From Sceloporus undulatus (lineage: Eukaryota > Chordata > Lepidosauria > Squamata > Phrynosomatidae): a stretch of DNA of 64,000 nt. The stretch covers positions 236,613,781 to 236,677,780 of the forward strand of contig NC_056522.1 of the NCBI RefSeq assembly GCF_019175285.1, read 5' to 3'. Below the pieces are notes generated by a model. That model saw nothing but the letters and a program-made list of their open reading frames with translations, was not told the origin of the DNA and searched no databases. Made by a program: the position numbers and the translations under genes. This document shows, in pieces, positions 55,760-64,000 of this stretch (position 1 is its first letter; each line of letters starts with the position of its first letter).

Positions 55760-56190
55760 AAGGCTGTATCTGCATTGCAAAAATGATCCACTTTGAGGCC
55801 GCTTTAACTGCTCGGTCTCACTGCTATGGAATTCTGGGAACGGCAGTGTTTGTGAGACATTTAGCTTTCTCTGTCAGAGAGCTCTGGTACAACAATAAAC
55901 TACAACTCCCAGGATTCCTTAGCATTGAACCAGGGCAGTAAAAGCATTCTCAAACTGCATTATTTCTGCAGTGTGTTTTGGACGTACATTGCAGAAATAA
56001 TCCAGTTTGAGACCGCTTTGACAGCCATGGCCCAATCCTATGGAATTCTGGGATTCGTAGTTTGTTGTAGCACCATAACTCTCTGACAGAAAAGGCTAAA
56101 TATCTCACAAATCCCTAGAATTCCCTAGCATTGAGCCAGGGCTGTTAAAGCGGTCTCAAACTGGGTTATTTCTGCTGTGTGTTCTGGACC
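55760..56190. mobile_element. Two foldback MITEs (family A) in tandem
   Basis: The first copy (55760-55984) ends tgcagtgtgttttggacg. The second (about 55982-56190) begins there and ends tgctgtgtgttctggacc. Each has the mirrored tggaattctgggat and attccctagca-type centre. Confidence 0.75.
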
Positions 56191-56317
56191 AAAATATTGT
56201 TTGCTAACATAGAACATAAAGACATTTAATATTTTTGTTCCTCTTGGTTTTTTTTCATTTGTCTTAATTGATGGCTCTAACCAAGCCTTTTCTTATGAGC
56301 CTATTAAATTCACATTA

Positions 56318-56321
56318 ACCA

Positions 56322-56352
<31 letters not shown>

Positions 56353-56392
56353 GTATATATATATATATGTATATGTATATGTTATATTATAT
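56318..56392. repeat. (TA)n microsatellite with TG interruptions
   Basis: A long TA run with a few gtatatg interruptions. Confidence 0.95.
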
Positions 56393-56459
56393 ACAATATT
56401 TTATTTATTTCCCTTCTTTAAGGAAATATTGCCCTGACATAACAATGCAAAGAAAAGCT

Positions 56460-56572
56460 TCTTGTCAAGTTTCTTCAGAGGGAGGTTTGTCATTGTCATC
56501 CTCTGAGGCTGAGAGAGTGTGACTTGAGTCTTGACTGAGCCAGAATTCAAACTCTGGTCTCCAGAGTTGCAC
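56460..56572 (-). mobile_element. CAA-tailed SINE, truncated, minus strand
   Basis: tcttcagagggaggtttgtc then ctgaggctgagagagtgtga and caaactctggtctccagag. Confidence 0.7.
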
Positions 56573-56587
56573 TACAGTCTTAAAACA

Positions 56588-56757
56588 GGGCTAATTCGCT
56601 TTAACTGCTCTGGCTGCCTCCCGTTGCATTCTGGGGTTTGTAGTTCAGTGAAGCCTAAGAGCTCTCTGGCTGAGAATTCTAAACGCCTTTCCTCAAACTA
56701 CAAGTCCCAGAATGCAACAGTAGGAGGCATCCAGAGCAGTAAAGTTGAACTCCTAGA
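56588..56757. mobile_element. Foldback MITE (7.3-kb family)
   Basis: ctttaactgctctggctgcc then tgcattctggggtttgtagt and acaagtcccagaatgcaaca match the 7276-7473 element; its outer ends are worn. Confidence 0.65.
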
Positions 56758-57028
56758 CCCCGCCCATTGAAACAGTTGCCCTACTAAAGGGGATACCGTC
56801 TTAATGGTTTTTCAGGAAGACTTCAGGTTCCTGATGACATGTCCTCAGGCTTTTCATTTAAATACAGTACCTGTTTCATACTTTTAGTACCGCTACTACC
56901 AAAAGGCAGAAATTAAGGAATACTCTTCAACCCCATCACAAATGCACCTCATTACTGCTAGCAATATTGTTCTTCAGTCGGTTTGTGGGAAATTGTGGAC
57001 TGACTTCACATGAGCACAGTCGACCACA

Positions 57029-57488
57029 GCTGCATCCACACTGCAGAAATAATCCAGTTTCAGACCGCTTCAACTGCCATGGTTCAGTTCTATGGAATTT
57101 TGAGAACTGTAGTTTGCTGTGGCATCAGAGCTCTCTGACAGAGAAGGTTAAATGTCTCACAAAACTACAATTCCCAGGATTCCATAGCATTGAGCCATGG
57201 CAGTCAAAGTGGTGTCAAGCTGAGAGCCAGCGTGGCTAGTGGTTTGAGTGTTGGACTAGGACTCTGGCAGCCAGGGTTTGAAATCCCACTCAGCTATGGA
57301 ACCCCCTCCATTGGCTGACCTTGGCCAAGTCACACTCTCTCAGCCTCAGGGGAAGGCAAAGGCAAACCTCCTCTGGAGAAACTTGTCAAGAAAACACCAT
57401 CATAGGTTCACTGCCTTCAGAAATGACTTGAAGGCACACAACAACAACAACAACAACAACCAGGATTATTTCTGCAGTGCAGACAACC
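57029..57488. mobile_element. Foldback MITE (family A) split by a SINE
   Basis: The left and central part (57029-57222) begins gctgcatccacactgcagaa and the right end is at about 57462-57488 (gattatttctgcagtgcaga). The CAA-tailed SINE between them interrupts the conserved caaactg-gattattt junction. Confidence 0.8.
57223..57461 (+). mobile_element. CAA-tailed tRNA-like SINE inside a MITE
   Basis: The head is gagccagcgtggctagtggt and ggactctggcagccagggtt. The body is tgaccttggccaagtcacac and caaacctcctctggagaaac. It ends gacttgaaggcacacaac and a CAA run. It is among the best-preserved copies here. Confidence 0.85.
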
Positions 57489-57679
57489 TAGTTTTCATTA
57501 GTCCTATGGCACTTTATATTTCTACAGCCTAATCCTGTAGAAATGCATAGTCAGAAGCAAATTAATGTAGTTCGACACCACTTTAGTTTGGTTCCAAGAC
57601 CCCCACAGGTCAACACCTGTGAATAATGGATCACTGGATATGAAGGGCCAATTGTGTGGGGTTTTTTTATCCTTATACG

Positions 57680-57808
57680 AATCACTGTGGGTGACCTTGG
57701 GTGAGTCACACACTCTCAGCCTCAGGGGAAGGCTATGGCAAACTTTTCCATGATAGGTTTTCTTAGGATCGCCATATGTGAGCAAATGACTTGGAGGCAC
57801 ACAAAACA
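57680..57808 (+). mobile_element. CAA-tailed SINE, 5'-truncated
   Basis: ctgtgggtgaccttgggtga then cctcaggggaaggctatggc and tgacttggaggcacacaaaa. Confidence 0.7.
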
Positions 57809-57829
57809 AATGAAGTTTCTATCAGACTT

Positions 57830-58040
57830 CCCTCCATTTCATTCTTTGGCATTGCTGTTTTTATGCTTGATGTTGTGTTTTTAATATGCTATACTGTTTA
57901 ATATTGTCTTAAGGGGGGGAGGGATAAAGTGTTTTTAATTGTTATATTTTATATTTTACTGTTGTCAACCGCCCGGATTGGTTTGCCATAGGGCGGTATA
58001 TAAATAATAATTATTATTATTATTATTATTATTATTATTT
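57830..58040 (+). mobile_element. LINE 3' end with (ATT)n tail
   Basis: ttgtcaaccgcccggattgg then tagggcggtatataaataat and an ATT repeat. It ends about 120 bases before the DBI promoter boxes. Confidence 0.7.
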
Positions 58041-58159
58041 TATTCTTCTTATTATTATTCGGAGTCTACAAAGGGCCCTAAGTCTCGAAACCGGAAATGG
58101 TTCACTCTTGACTTTTTGTGTATCTCTATGAACCCCTGGCTTCTGTTCCTCCTGTCTGT

Positions 58160-58341
58160 TCTCTCTCCAATCATGATGGAACGCAGAGCGGAGCGGCCAC
58201 GCCCCTTCCCTGTGATTGGCTGCCAGGAGCTGGGCTGATGCATGAAATGGTAGTGGCTTTGCCAAAGGCGTTGCACTTGCAGAGAGAAGGAAAGGCGCAT
58301 TGCTCTTTGCGTGTGGAAGAGTGCAGCGTGCCATTGCCAGC
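58160..58341 (+). promoter_or_regulatory. DBI: DBI proximal promoter and 5' UTR
   Basis: GC-rich sequence just before the DBI start holds a CCAAT box at 58167-58171, an inverted CCAAT (ATTGG) at 58215-58219 and a GC box (ccacgcccct) at 58197-58206. CpG density is clearly higher than in the flanks. NF-Y and Sp1 sites of this kind are known at mammalian DBI promoters. No TATA box was seen near the expected start. Confidence 0.65.
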
Positions 58342-58350
58342 ATGACTCAG
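58342..58350 (+). CDS. DBI: DBI coding exon 1 (start codon, three codons)
   Basis: ATGACTCAG is followed by gtgagt. The ATG context is GCCAGCATGA. This three-codon first exon has the same structure as the human transcript (ATG, Ser, Gln). The 5' UTR probably covers only the previous few dozen bases. Confidence 0.9.
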
Positions 58351-61300
58351 GTGAGTCCTATTAAGAGGGTTGTTCTTGTTGTGTGCCTTCATTTCTGACT
58401 CATGGCAACCCTATCATGGGGTTTTCTTGGCAAGTTCCCTAAGAATGGGTTTGCCACATGGCTATCCTCTGAGGCTGAGAGAGTGTGACTTGCTGCCCAA
58501 GGTCACCCAATGGGGCTGGGTGTGGATTCGAACCCAGGCCTCCAGAGTCCTAGTCCAACACTAAGACCACTGCACCACACTACCATGGGGTTTCCTTCTT
58601 GGCAAGAGTTCTCCAGAGGGAGGTTTTCCACTATCATCCTCTGAGGCTGAGAGAGTGTGATTTGCCCAGTGGGCTTCCATGGCTGAACTAGGATTCGAAC
58701 TCAGGTCTCCAGAGGTTGCCTGCTTCTAAGAAAGAGAAGCAAGTATTGTAACTTCTGTTGGCATTTAAAGACAGAGGTCCTTTTTTATTTCTTTGGGTAT
58801 TTTCTTGGGGGAAGTGCTTTGCTTGGGGAGTTCCCTTGTTCCTTTTTGTGGGTTTTGTTTGCAAGCCAGTTTTGTGTGGTCTTCGTGCCCAAGACTTCAA
58901 TTTACTGTTCTTGTTATTTTATTCATTTATATCCTGTCTTTCTCCCCAATACAGCATTTAAAAAATAAACACAATACTGTACAAGTTAAAAACACTACAA
59001 AAGTTAGATATAAATATAAAATGCATTTGAGAAAGTAGGCTCAAGTCTAAAAAAGCTTATGCTACCAGCTTCTATCTTTCAGTCTCAAAGGTGCTGCAAG
59101 ATTATTATAATTATTATTACTATTATTATTAACATTTTTATAGAGCACTGTAAAGTTTGCACAGCGCTTTACATAGTAAGGGTCAAAGAAAATAAGGAAG
59201 AAAGAACGAATAAAAACCGACCGAACGGCGTACAATCTAAAACAACAACATTACATGATTAAAATATCTCTAAAATAATACAAACTAATATACAATAAAG
59301 ACAAAGTAAGCAGCAGATTAACATCCTTTAAGATCCCTTTGCATATTGATTTTCCAGACTAACACAGCTGTCTTCTAATTCTATAAAATATACAAACAAT
59401 TACATATTAAAACAATTGAACACACAAAAATGCATTGAAGCAATAAAAAATTTAAAAGCTATATTCAGACCCCTTAAACACTTCAAAACCAGGAGCCTAA
59501 CCTCACAGCTTGTAAAGGCCTGGTGGTACAAAAATATTTTAACCCGTATGGAGCCAGTGTGATTTAGTTGTTTCAGGGCTGGACTACTGCTCTGGAAACC
59601 AGGTTCCAAAACACACTGCAGAAATAATCCAGTTTGTGATCGCGTTAAGTGCCCTGGCTCAGTGCTAGGGAATCCTGGGAATTGTAGTTTATTGTGGCCC
59701 CAAAGCTCTCTGACTGAGAAGACTAAATGTCTCACAAAACTCACAAAGCAGTCTCAAGCTGGAATATTTCTCCACTGTGTTTTGGACCCAGGTTTCAAAT
59801 CATGGCTTGGCCATGTAATCCACTAGGTGACTTTGGGCAAGTCATGCTCTCTCAACCTCAGAGGATGGCCCTCTGAAAATACCTTCCCCCCCCAAAAAAA
59901 AAACATTGTAGGTTTGCTTTAGGGTCACCATAAGTTGGAAACAACCTGAAGGCACACCACAACAGCACCCTAATTGGAGCTGGACGGTAGCCCCCATTCT
60001 CTCACCGCACCCTCCAAAGAGAAGATAAAAAATGCTGCTGCCTCTTTCCTTCTGTTATGGAGTGGTCATTTCACACTGGAATTTGTTGCAAGGCATATTC
60101 ATTCAATGCAGTGGTTAAAGTAGGTCATCTGTGTTGAAGGGGTACCTTAGGACAATGATTCTAAAGCTATCCAATGTGCAGAACTGGCAAGATTTTTCCC
60201 TCAGTGTGCCAGGGACTAGTGCCATATTTCTGCCCACTGGCTACAACTTTTTCTTTCCTTCCTGGGAACTTGCCATAGGCTGGTAGCTTATAGCTCGGAG
60301 ATCAGCACTGGTCAATGGAGGACCACTTTGGGCGGTGCTGCCTTGAAAGACTAAGGTCCAAAACACACTGCAGAAATAATCCAGTCTGAGGCCACTTTAA
60401 CTGCCCTGGCTCAATGCTAGCGAAGACATTTAGCCTTCTCTGTCAGAGAGCTCTAGTGCCACAATAAACTACAATTCCCAGGATTCTCTAACACTGAGCC
60501 AAGGCAGTTAAAGCTGTCTCAAACTGGATTATTTCTGTAGTGTGTTTTGGACCTTTGGCTGCATCTGCACTGCAGAATTAATACAGTTTAATACCATTTT
60601 AGCTTTGTTGTCGTATGCCTTGATGTCGTTTCCAACTTATGGCGACCCCTGTCATGGAGTTTTCTTGGCAAGATTTGTTCAGAAAAGGCTTGCCATTGCC
60701 TTCCCCTCAGTCCTAGTCCACTGCTCAAAACCACTGTGCCAACTGCCATGGCTTAATACAGTATTATGGAATTTGAGGATTTATAGTTTTGGGAATTATA
60801 GATTTGTAGTTTTGTGAGATCTTTAGCCTTCTGTCTTGGAGTGTGCTGGTACTACAACTGCAAATCCCATGATTCCATAAGATGAAGCCATGACAGTTAA
60901 AGCAGTGTCAAACTGCTTTAATTCTGTAGTTTTGCAGCAGCCGAAGAAGTTTTATTTGGCCTAAGTTTGCATGGACTGTATCAGCCCACTTCATCAGATG
61001 CCTGCAGACTGCCATTTCAGAAAGCTTAGGTCACATAAAACTTGGAGACTCCATGTTCTTGATGTAACAGCCTAACACTGCTCTGTGTGTGTACCTTCAA
61101 GTTTCCTGCTGACTTATGGCAACCCCATGAATTACATGGATTTTTCTTAGGCAAGGAATACTCAGAAGTGGTTTTGCCTATTTCTGACCTATAGCCTCCA
61201 GCATCTGGTACTCATGGGCAGTCTTCCATCCAAGTAGGCCCTGCCTAATTTCCAAGATCAGATGGGATCTGGTGCTTTTAGGGTATTTAGGCAGCTTCGA

Positions 61301-62894
61301 ACACTGCCACCCCCTTGAAAATGGATGTCAAAGTGATACAGGCGGGTTATAGACCGCCACTTGGGACGTCGGCAGGACGTCCCATTTTAAAAAGGGGGCG
61401 TCTCTTCTAGACACCCCTGGGTCTAATATGGACTCTGTCCGTACAATATGGCGCCGGCCGTTCCACCTTGCAACGTCATTAGGGCACTGCAGAAAGAAGC
61501 TCCATTTTGGAGCTTCTTTTTTGCTCCGTAAGGGAGCCGTGCGGTGTGGCTGCAACAGCTCCCTTACGAAGCAAGCGGCGGTGGCGGCAGACCGCCTCAA
61601 AGCGGCGGTCTATAACCCGCCACAGTTAAGAATGATTAAAAACTGAAGATCTAAATGTTTCCCTGTTTTGCTGCTGCTACTATGTATGCTACATTGGCTC
61701 AATGTACAGTATTGTATTACAGTACTCAGTGTACTGTGCTCCAGTAATGAGGAGAAAACTTTTTTTCTTAAGCCAGGCTTTTACAGTAGTAGGAGGGGAG
61801 CATCCAGACTGCAATCCTGCATTTAAGTGGAGTGCTCTGCGCTTCTGAAAAGATTACTTATTGCTGGTCTAACCAGTGTTAGCAGTCCTAAGTTGTTCTC
61901 AGTCTTTGATTTGCAACTGGGCTGCCGAAGGAGAGGGTCTGTAGTTAAATCTTCATTTTCTCTTAGCTTCCAGGGCCTACGTATGGAAGGGCTGTTAACA
62001 TATTACCCAAACACATGTAATGCAATAGCTTCAAGCATTGGACGTCTGGGTAAAAAAAATGCATAAGAATAGCTACTGTGTGGAAAACAATGTCCAATTG
62101 TGGACACCACAGCATTTTCATGAAACAGTTTTGGTTATATAGTGTCTAGCTCAGTCCTTGAAGAGGTTACTTTTTGGAACCACAGCTCCCACAAACCCTG
62201 AGACAACATGACCACTCAAAAGCAAGTGGCCATATTTGCTGGGAAGAGGGATTCTACAAGTTGTATTCCAACATAACCTTTCCAAGCTCAGGTCTAGCTG
62301 CACATGATGCTTGCAGAAACTGTCTGTGGAAGTGACTTGTCAGAACTAGTCACTTTCAGAGACATTGTGTAACAGGTGAGGCAGCCCTCACAACTCTTCT
62401 AGTAGCATCTATGCCAGGCATTGAGGAGGTTGTGAATTGACTGATTTCACAACACACCTACTTACAGCATGGTATTCAAATGTCTAACCTTTGTGTCTTT
62501 TGCACAGCTAAGTCCCCATGAATGCCTAGTAAGGATGTACTGCTAAATGTATGTCCTTGAAAATAAATCTAAGGTCTTTTTACACCAGACGTTTTGTGAT
62601 TTGTAGAAACACTAGATGAACTCTCTGGCTGAGAAATCTGAAGGCCATTCCCTAAACTACTACCCATCACAGGATTGACTTGTGTCCAAAGAAATGTGCA
62701 TAAGATAGTGTTGTAAACTGATAAAGCAATGAATGTAATAAAAATCACATTTTAATATATGTTTTTGCTACAACAGGCAGAGTTTGACAAAGCTGCAGAA
62801 GAAGTTAAAAAGCTGAAGTCCAAGCCAACAGATGAAGAAATGCTGGCAATATACAGTCATTTCAAACAGGCAACCGTTGGAGATGTAAATACAG
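58342..62894 (+). CDS. DBI: DBI / acyl-CoA-binding protein, 5' part (runs off window)
   Basis: Two coding exons are present: 58342-58350 (MTQ) and 62777-62894, which reads [39 protein letters not shown] and the first base of the next codon. The human protein starts MSQAEFEKAAEEV. DBI is an approximately 87-residue four-helix cytosolic protein that binds long-chain acyl-CoA esters; its fragments modulate GABA-A receptors. Seen here are helix 1, helix 2 and the family signature around Tyr29, Lys33 and QATVGD. One change from the usual YKQATVGD is Phe32 in place of Tyr. About 44 C-terminal residues lie beyond the window. Introns are GT-AG, in phase 0 then phase 1. Confidence 0.95.
58372..58585 (-). 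mobile_element. CAA-tailed tRNA-like SINE in DBI intron 1, minus strand
   Basis: ttcttgttgtgtgccttcat then gggttttcttggcaagttcc, ctgaggctgagagagtgtga and cctccagagtcctagtccaa. It starts 21 bases after the DBI exon 1 donor. Confidence 0.85.
58586..58714 (-). mobile_element. Second CAA-tailed SINE, truncated, minus strand
   Basis: tttccttcttggcaagagtt then agagggaggttttccactat and aactcaggtctccagaggt. Confidence 0.75.
59100..59290 (-). repeat. LINE/SINE 3' end with ATT tail, minus strand
   Basis: An ATT-type tail, then aacatttttatagagcactg and tttgcacagcgctttacata; same family as 13.03-13.27 kb. Confidence 0.6.
59549..59973 (+). mobile_element. CAA-tailed tRNA-like SINE split by a MITE
   Basis: The head is at 59549-59604 (ggagccagtgtgatttagtt). 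The body resumes at 59792 with gactttgggcaagtcatgct and ends tcaccataagttggaaacaa and ggcacaccacaacagca. Confidence 0.8.
59605..59791. mobile_element. Foldback MITE (family A) inside a SINE
   Basis: It begins ccaaaacacactgcagaaat and ends ctccactgtgttttggac. The SINE words on each side (ccaggtt and ccaggttt) look like the duplicated target. Part of its right arm is missing. Confidence 0.8.
60357..60553. mobile_element. Foldback MITE, family A
   Basis: Clean outer ends: ggtccaaaacacactgcaga and ctgtagtgtgttttggacc. A short internal deletion follows the first tggctcaatgctag. Confidence 0.85.
60556..60950. mobile_element. Foldback MITE (family A) split by a SINE
   Basis: The left end is at 60556-60603 (gctgcatctgcactgcagaa). 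The remainder, at 60739-60950, starts aactgccatggcttaataca and ends near attctgtagttttgcagc. Confidence 0.75.
60604..60738 (-). mobile_element. CAA-tailed SINE inside a MITE, minus strand
   Basis: tttgttgtcgtatgccttga then ggagttttcttggcaagatt and cttgccattgccttcccctc. The head is shortened. Confidence 0.75.
61084..61300 (-). mobile_element. 5S-rRNA-derived SINE, minus strand
   Basis: gcaaggaatactcagaagtg, then gcagtcttccatccaagtag, ccctgcctaatttccaagat and cagatgggatctggtgcttt, the reversed 5S-like head. Confidence 0.85.
61341..61621. mobile_element. GC-rich MITE (family G) with perfect inverted ends
   Basis: The ends ggcgggttatagaccgcc and ggcggtctataacccgcc are exact inverted repeats flanked on both sides by aca. 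A 3-bp duplication suggests the Harbinger group. The inner hairpin is agaagctccattttggagct. CpGs are well kept. Confidence 0.85.
61630..62760. other. DBI intron 1, no gene seen
   Basis: Unique-looking intronic sequence upstream of DBI exon 2; nothing supportable. Confidence 0.4.
62777..62894 (+). CDS. DBI: DBI coding exon 2
   Basis: The exon follows gctacaacag and ends AATACAG before gtatga (118 bases). It covers most of the acyl-CoA-binding domain, including Tyr29, Lys33 and the QATVGD turn. A Penelope-like insertion begins 30 bases after the donor site. Confidence 0.95.
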
Positions 62895-62924
62895 GTATGA
62901 CTTAACTGCAATAGCTCATCCAGT

Positions 62925-63525
62925 CTGAAGTCGAAGGCTTTCACAGTTTTTTGGGCTATGTGGCCATGTTCTAGAAGAGTTTGTTCCTGACCTTTTGCTA
63001 GCATCTATGGCTGGCATGGAAGAGAGTTGGATTTCATTGGCTTCCCTGTGCATTCTGCCCATCCTGGGCAAAAAAATGCTGTTTGAATACACTGAAATTC
63101 TGGACCATGCCAACAACTATCAGGTCAGAATGCACAGGGAAGTCACTGAAATCCATAAACACCTGGATAACTTAAACAGGAAAGAAGAAACCCTTAAAGT
63201 TTGGTACCAGTCCTAAAAAAAACAGCAAAATCAGGACTCAGCAAATGAGAAACCACCCAGGGTCAGGGGTTTTCCCAGCAGACAATAATCACTAATTAAA
63301 CAGACACTAATACTCTGCATATCCTCCCATCCGGAGCCCTTGCCATCAACAACACAACAATACACAGATTAAAATGGAAATCACTCCTCCCTACTCAGGA
63401 TCACAGACCCAGCTCTCTTCCATGCCAGCATTCTCTGAAGATGCTAGCCACAGATGCTGGCAAAACGTCAGGAATAAATTCTTCTAGAACATGGCCACAT
63501 AGCCTGAAAAACCCACAAAAAAACT
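62925..63525 (+). mobile_element. Short Penelope-like retroelement in DBI intron 2
   Basis: It is flanked by the 14-bp duplication atagctcatccagt (62911-62924 and 63526-63539). The ends are inverted relatives of each other and of the 26.4-kb element. Inside is only a remnant of the C-terminal coding region (ILDHANNY and [14 protein letters not shown] at about 63097-63190). It is strongly shortened and broken. The right terminal repeat has a hammerhead-like core. Confidence 0.85.
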
Positions 63526-63668
63526 ATAGCTCATCCAGTTACTTGTAAATGTCAGTGATATTTCATTGACAAGCACATGGGTCTTGAGTCTTTCTGCCTA
63601 CCAGCTTCTCAGAGTTTTTTCCAGAACTGTAAATTATAAATATGTACCAACATGTCATGTTCGCCTTA

Positions 63669-63898
63669 CGGTGCAGCTACACTCTAGAAATAATGTAGTT
63701 TGACACTATTTTAGCTGTCATGTCTCGATCCTACACAATCCTGGGATTTGTAGTTCTGTGAGGCAGCAGCACCAGCACTCTTTGGCAGATAAGGCTAAAG
63801 ACCTTGTAAAATTACAAATTCCAGAATTCCACAGGATGGAGCAATAGCTCTTTGAGTGGTGTCAATCTGCATTATTTCTACATTGTAGATGCACCCTT
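63669..63898. mobile_element. Foldback MITE, family A
   Basis: The ends ggtgcagctacactctagaa and ctacattgtagatgcaccc are inverted repeats. The full-length copy includes accagcactctttggcaga at the centre. Confidence 0.85.
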
Positions 63899-63971
63899 GG
63901 TCTCCCTAGATGGGCAATAAACCTGTGTGCCATGAAACCCCACATTATACTTTAGTGATTTTTAGGTATAC

Positions 63972-64000
63972 AGTCGGCCCTTCTTATACACAGATTTCTT
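63972..64000. mobile_element. Mariner-type MITE, cut by window end
   Basis: cagtcggcccttcttataca is the terminal repeat seen, inverted, at 16.29 kb. The rest lies outside the window. Confidence 0.6.

Noticed and set aside
56318-57500. CRISPR-like or satellite array in the repeat-dense block
   Set aside because: The repeats are different dispersed MITEs and SINEs, not evenly spaced units. CRISPR arrays are not expected in a vertebrate nuclear genome.

Overview
The window looks like vertebrate nuclear DNA from a squamate reptile, probably an iguanian lizard. The case rests on spliced genes with strong matches to vertebrate proteins, and on a repeat mix typical of squamates: Sauria-type tRNA SINEs, 5S-rRNA-derived SINEs, a BovB/RTE fragment, L2/CR1-clade LINE ends with (ATT)n tails, Penelope-like elements, and very many short foldback MITEs. 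Species-level placement is inference. Nothing prokaryotic or organellar was seen.

Three genes are readable, in the order and orientation of human 2q14.2: STEAP3 (+), C2orf76 (-), DBI (+). STEAP3 has four coding exons between 13.4 and 29.0 kb and joins in frame to a complete 488-residue metalloreductase. C2orf76 has five coding exons between 50.5 and 41.0 kb on the minus strand, giving a complete 126-residue UPF0538-family protein, plus a probable non-coding first exon at a GC-rich promoter near 55.3 kb. DBI (acyl-CoA-binding protein) starts at 58.3 kb; only its first two coding exons lie in the window and the rest lies beyond the right end. STEAP3 and C2orf76 converge tail to tail; C2orf76 and DBI diverge from promoters about 3 kb apart.

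Layout: 0-13 kb is upstream or intronic DNA of STEAP3 full of transposon remnants (an hAT element with a perfect 8-bp duplication, an L2-clade LINE end, a BovB fragment, possibly an old LTR fragment). 13-29 kb is STEAP3, with a Penelope-like element in its last intron. 29-34.5 kb is almost repeat-free and is probably the STEAP3 3' UTR. 35-41 kb is the STEAP3/C2orf76 intergenic stretch. 41-55 kb holds C2orf76, with a second long LINE fragment and a foldback Penelope-type element in its introns. 55-58 kb is the spacer between the C2orf76 and DBI promoters, packed with MITEs and SINEs. 58-64 kb is the 5' part of DBI.

The genes do not form a pathway: STEAP3 reduces endosomal iron and copper, DBI carries long-chain acyl-CoA, and C2orf76 has no known function. 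The most interesting non-genic signal is a hammerhead-ribozyme-like core in the terminal repeats of the Penelope-type elements. Next come several datable nested insertions, and insertions that stop within a few tens of bases of splice sites.
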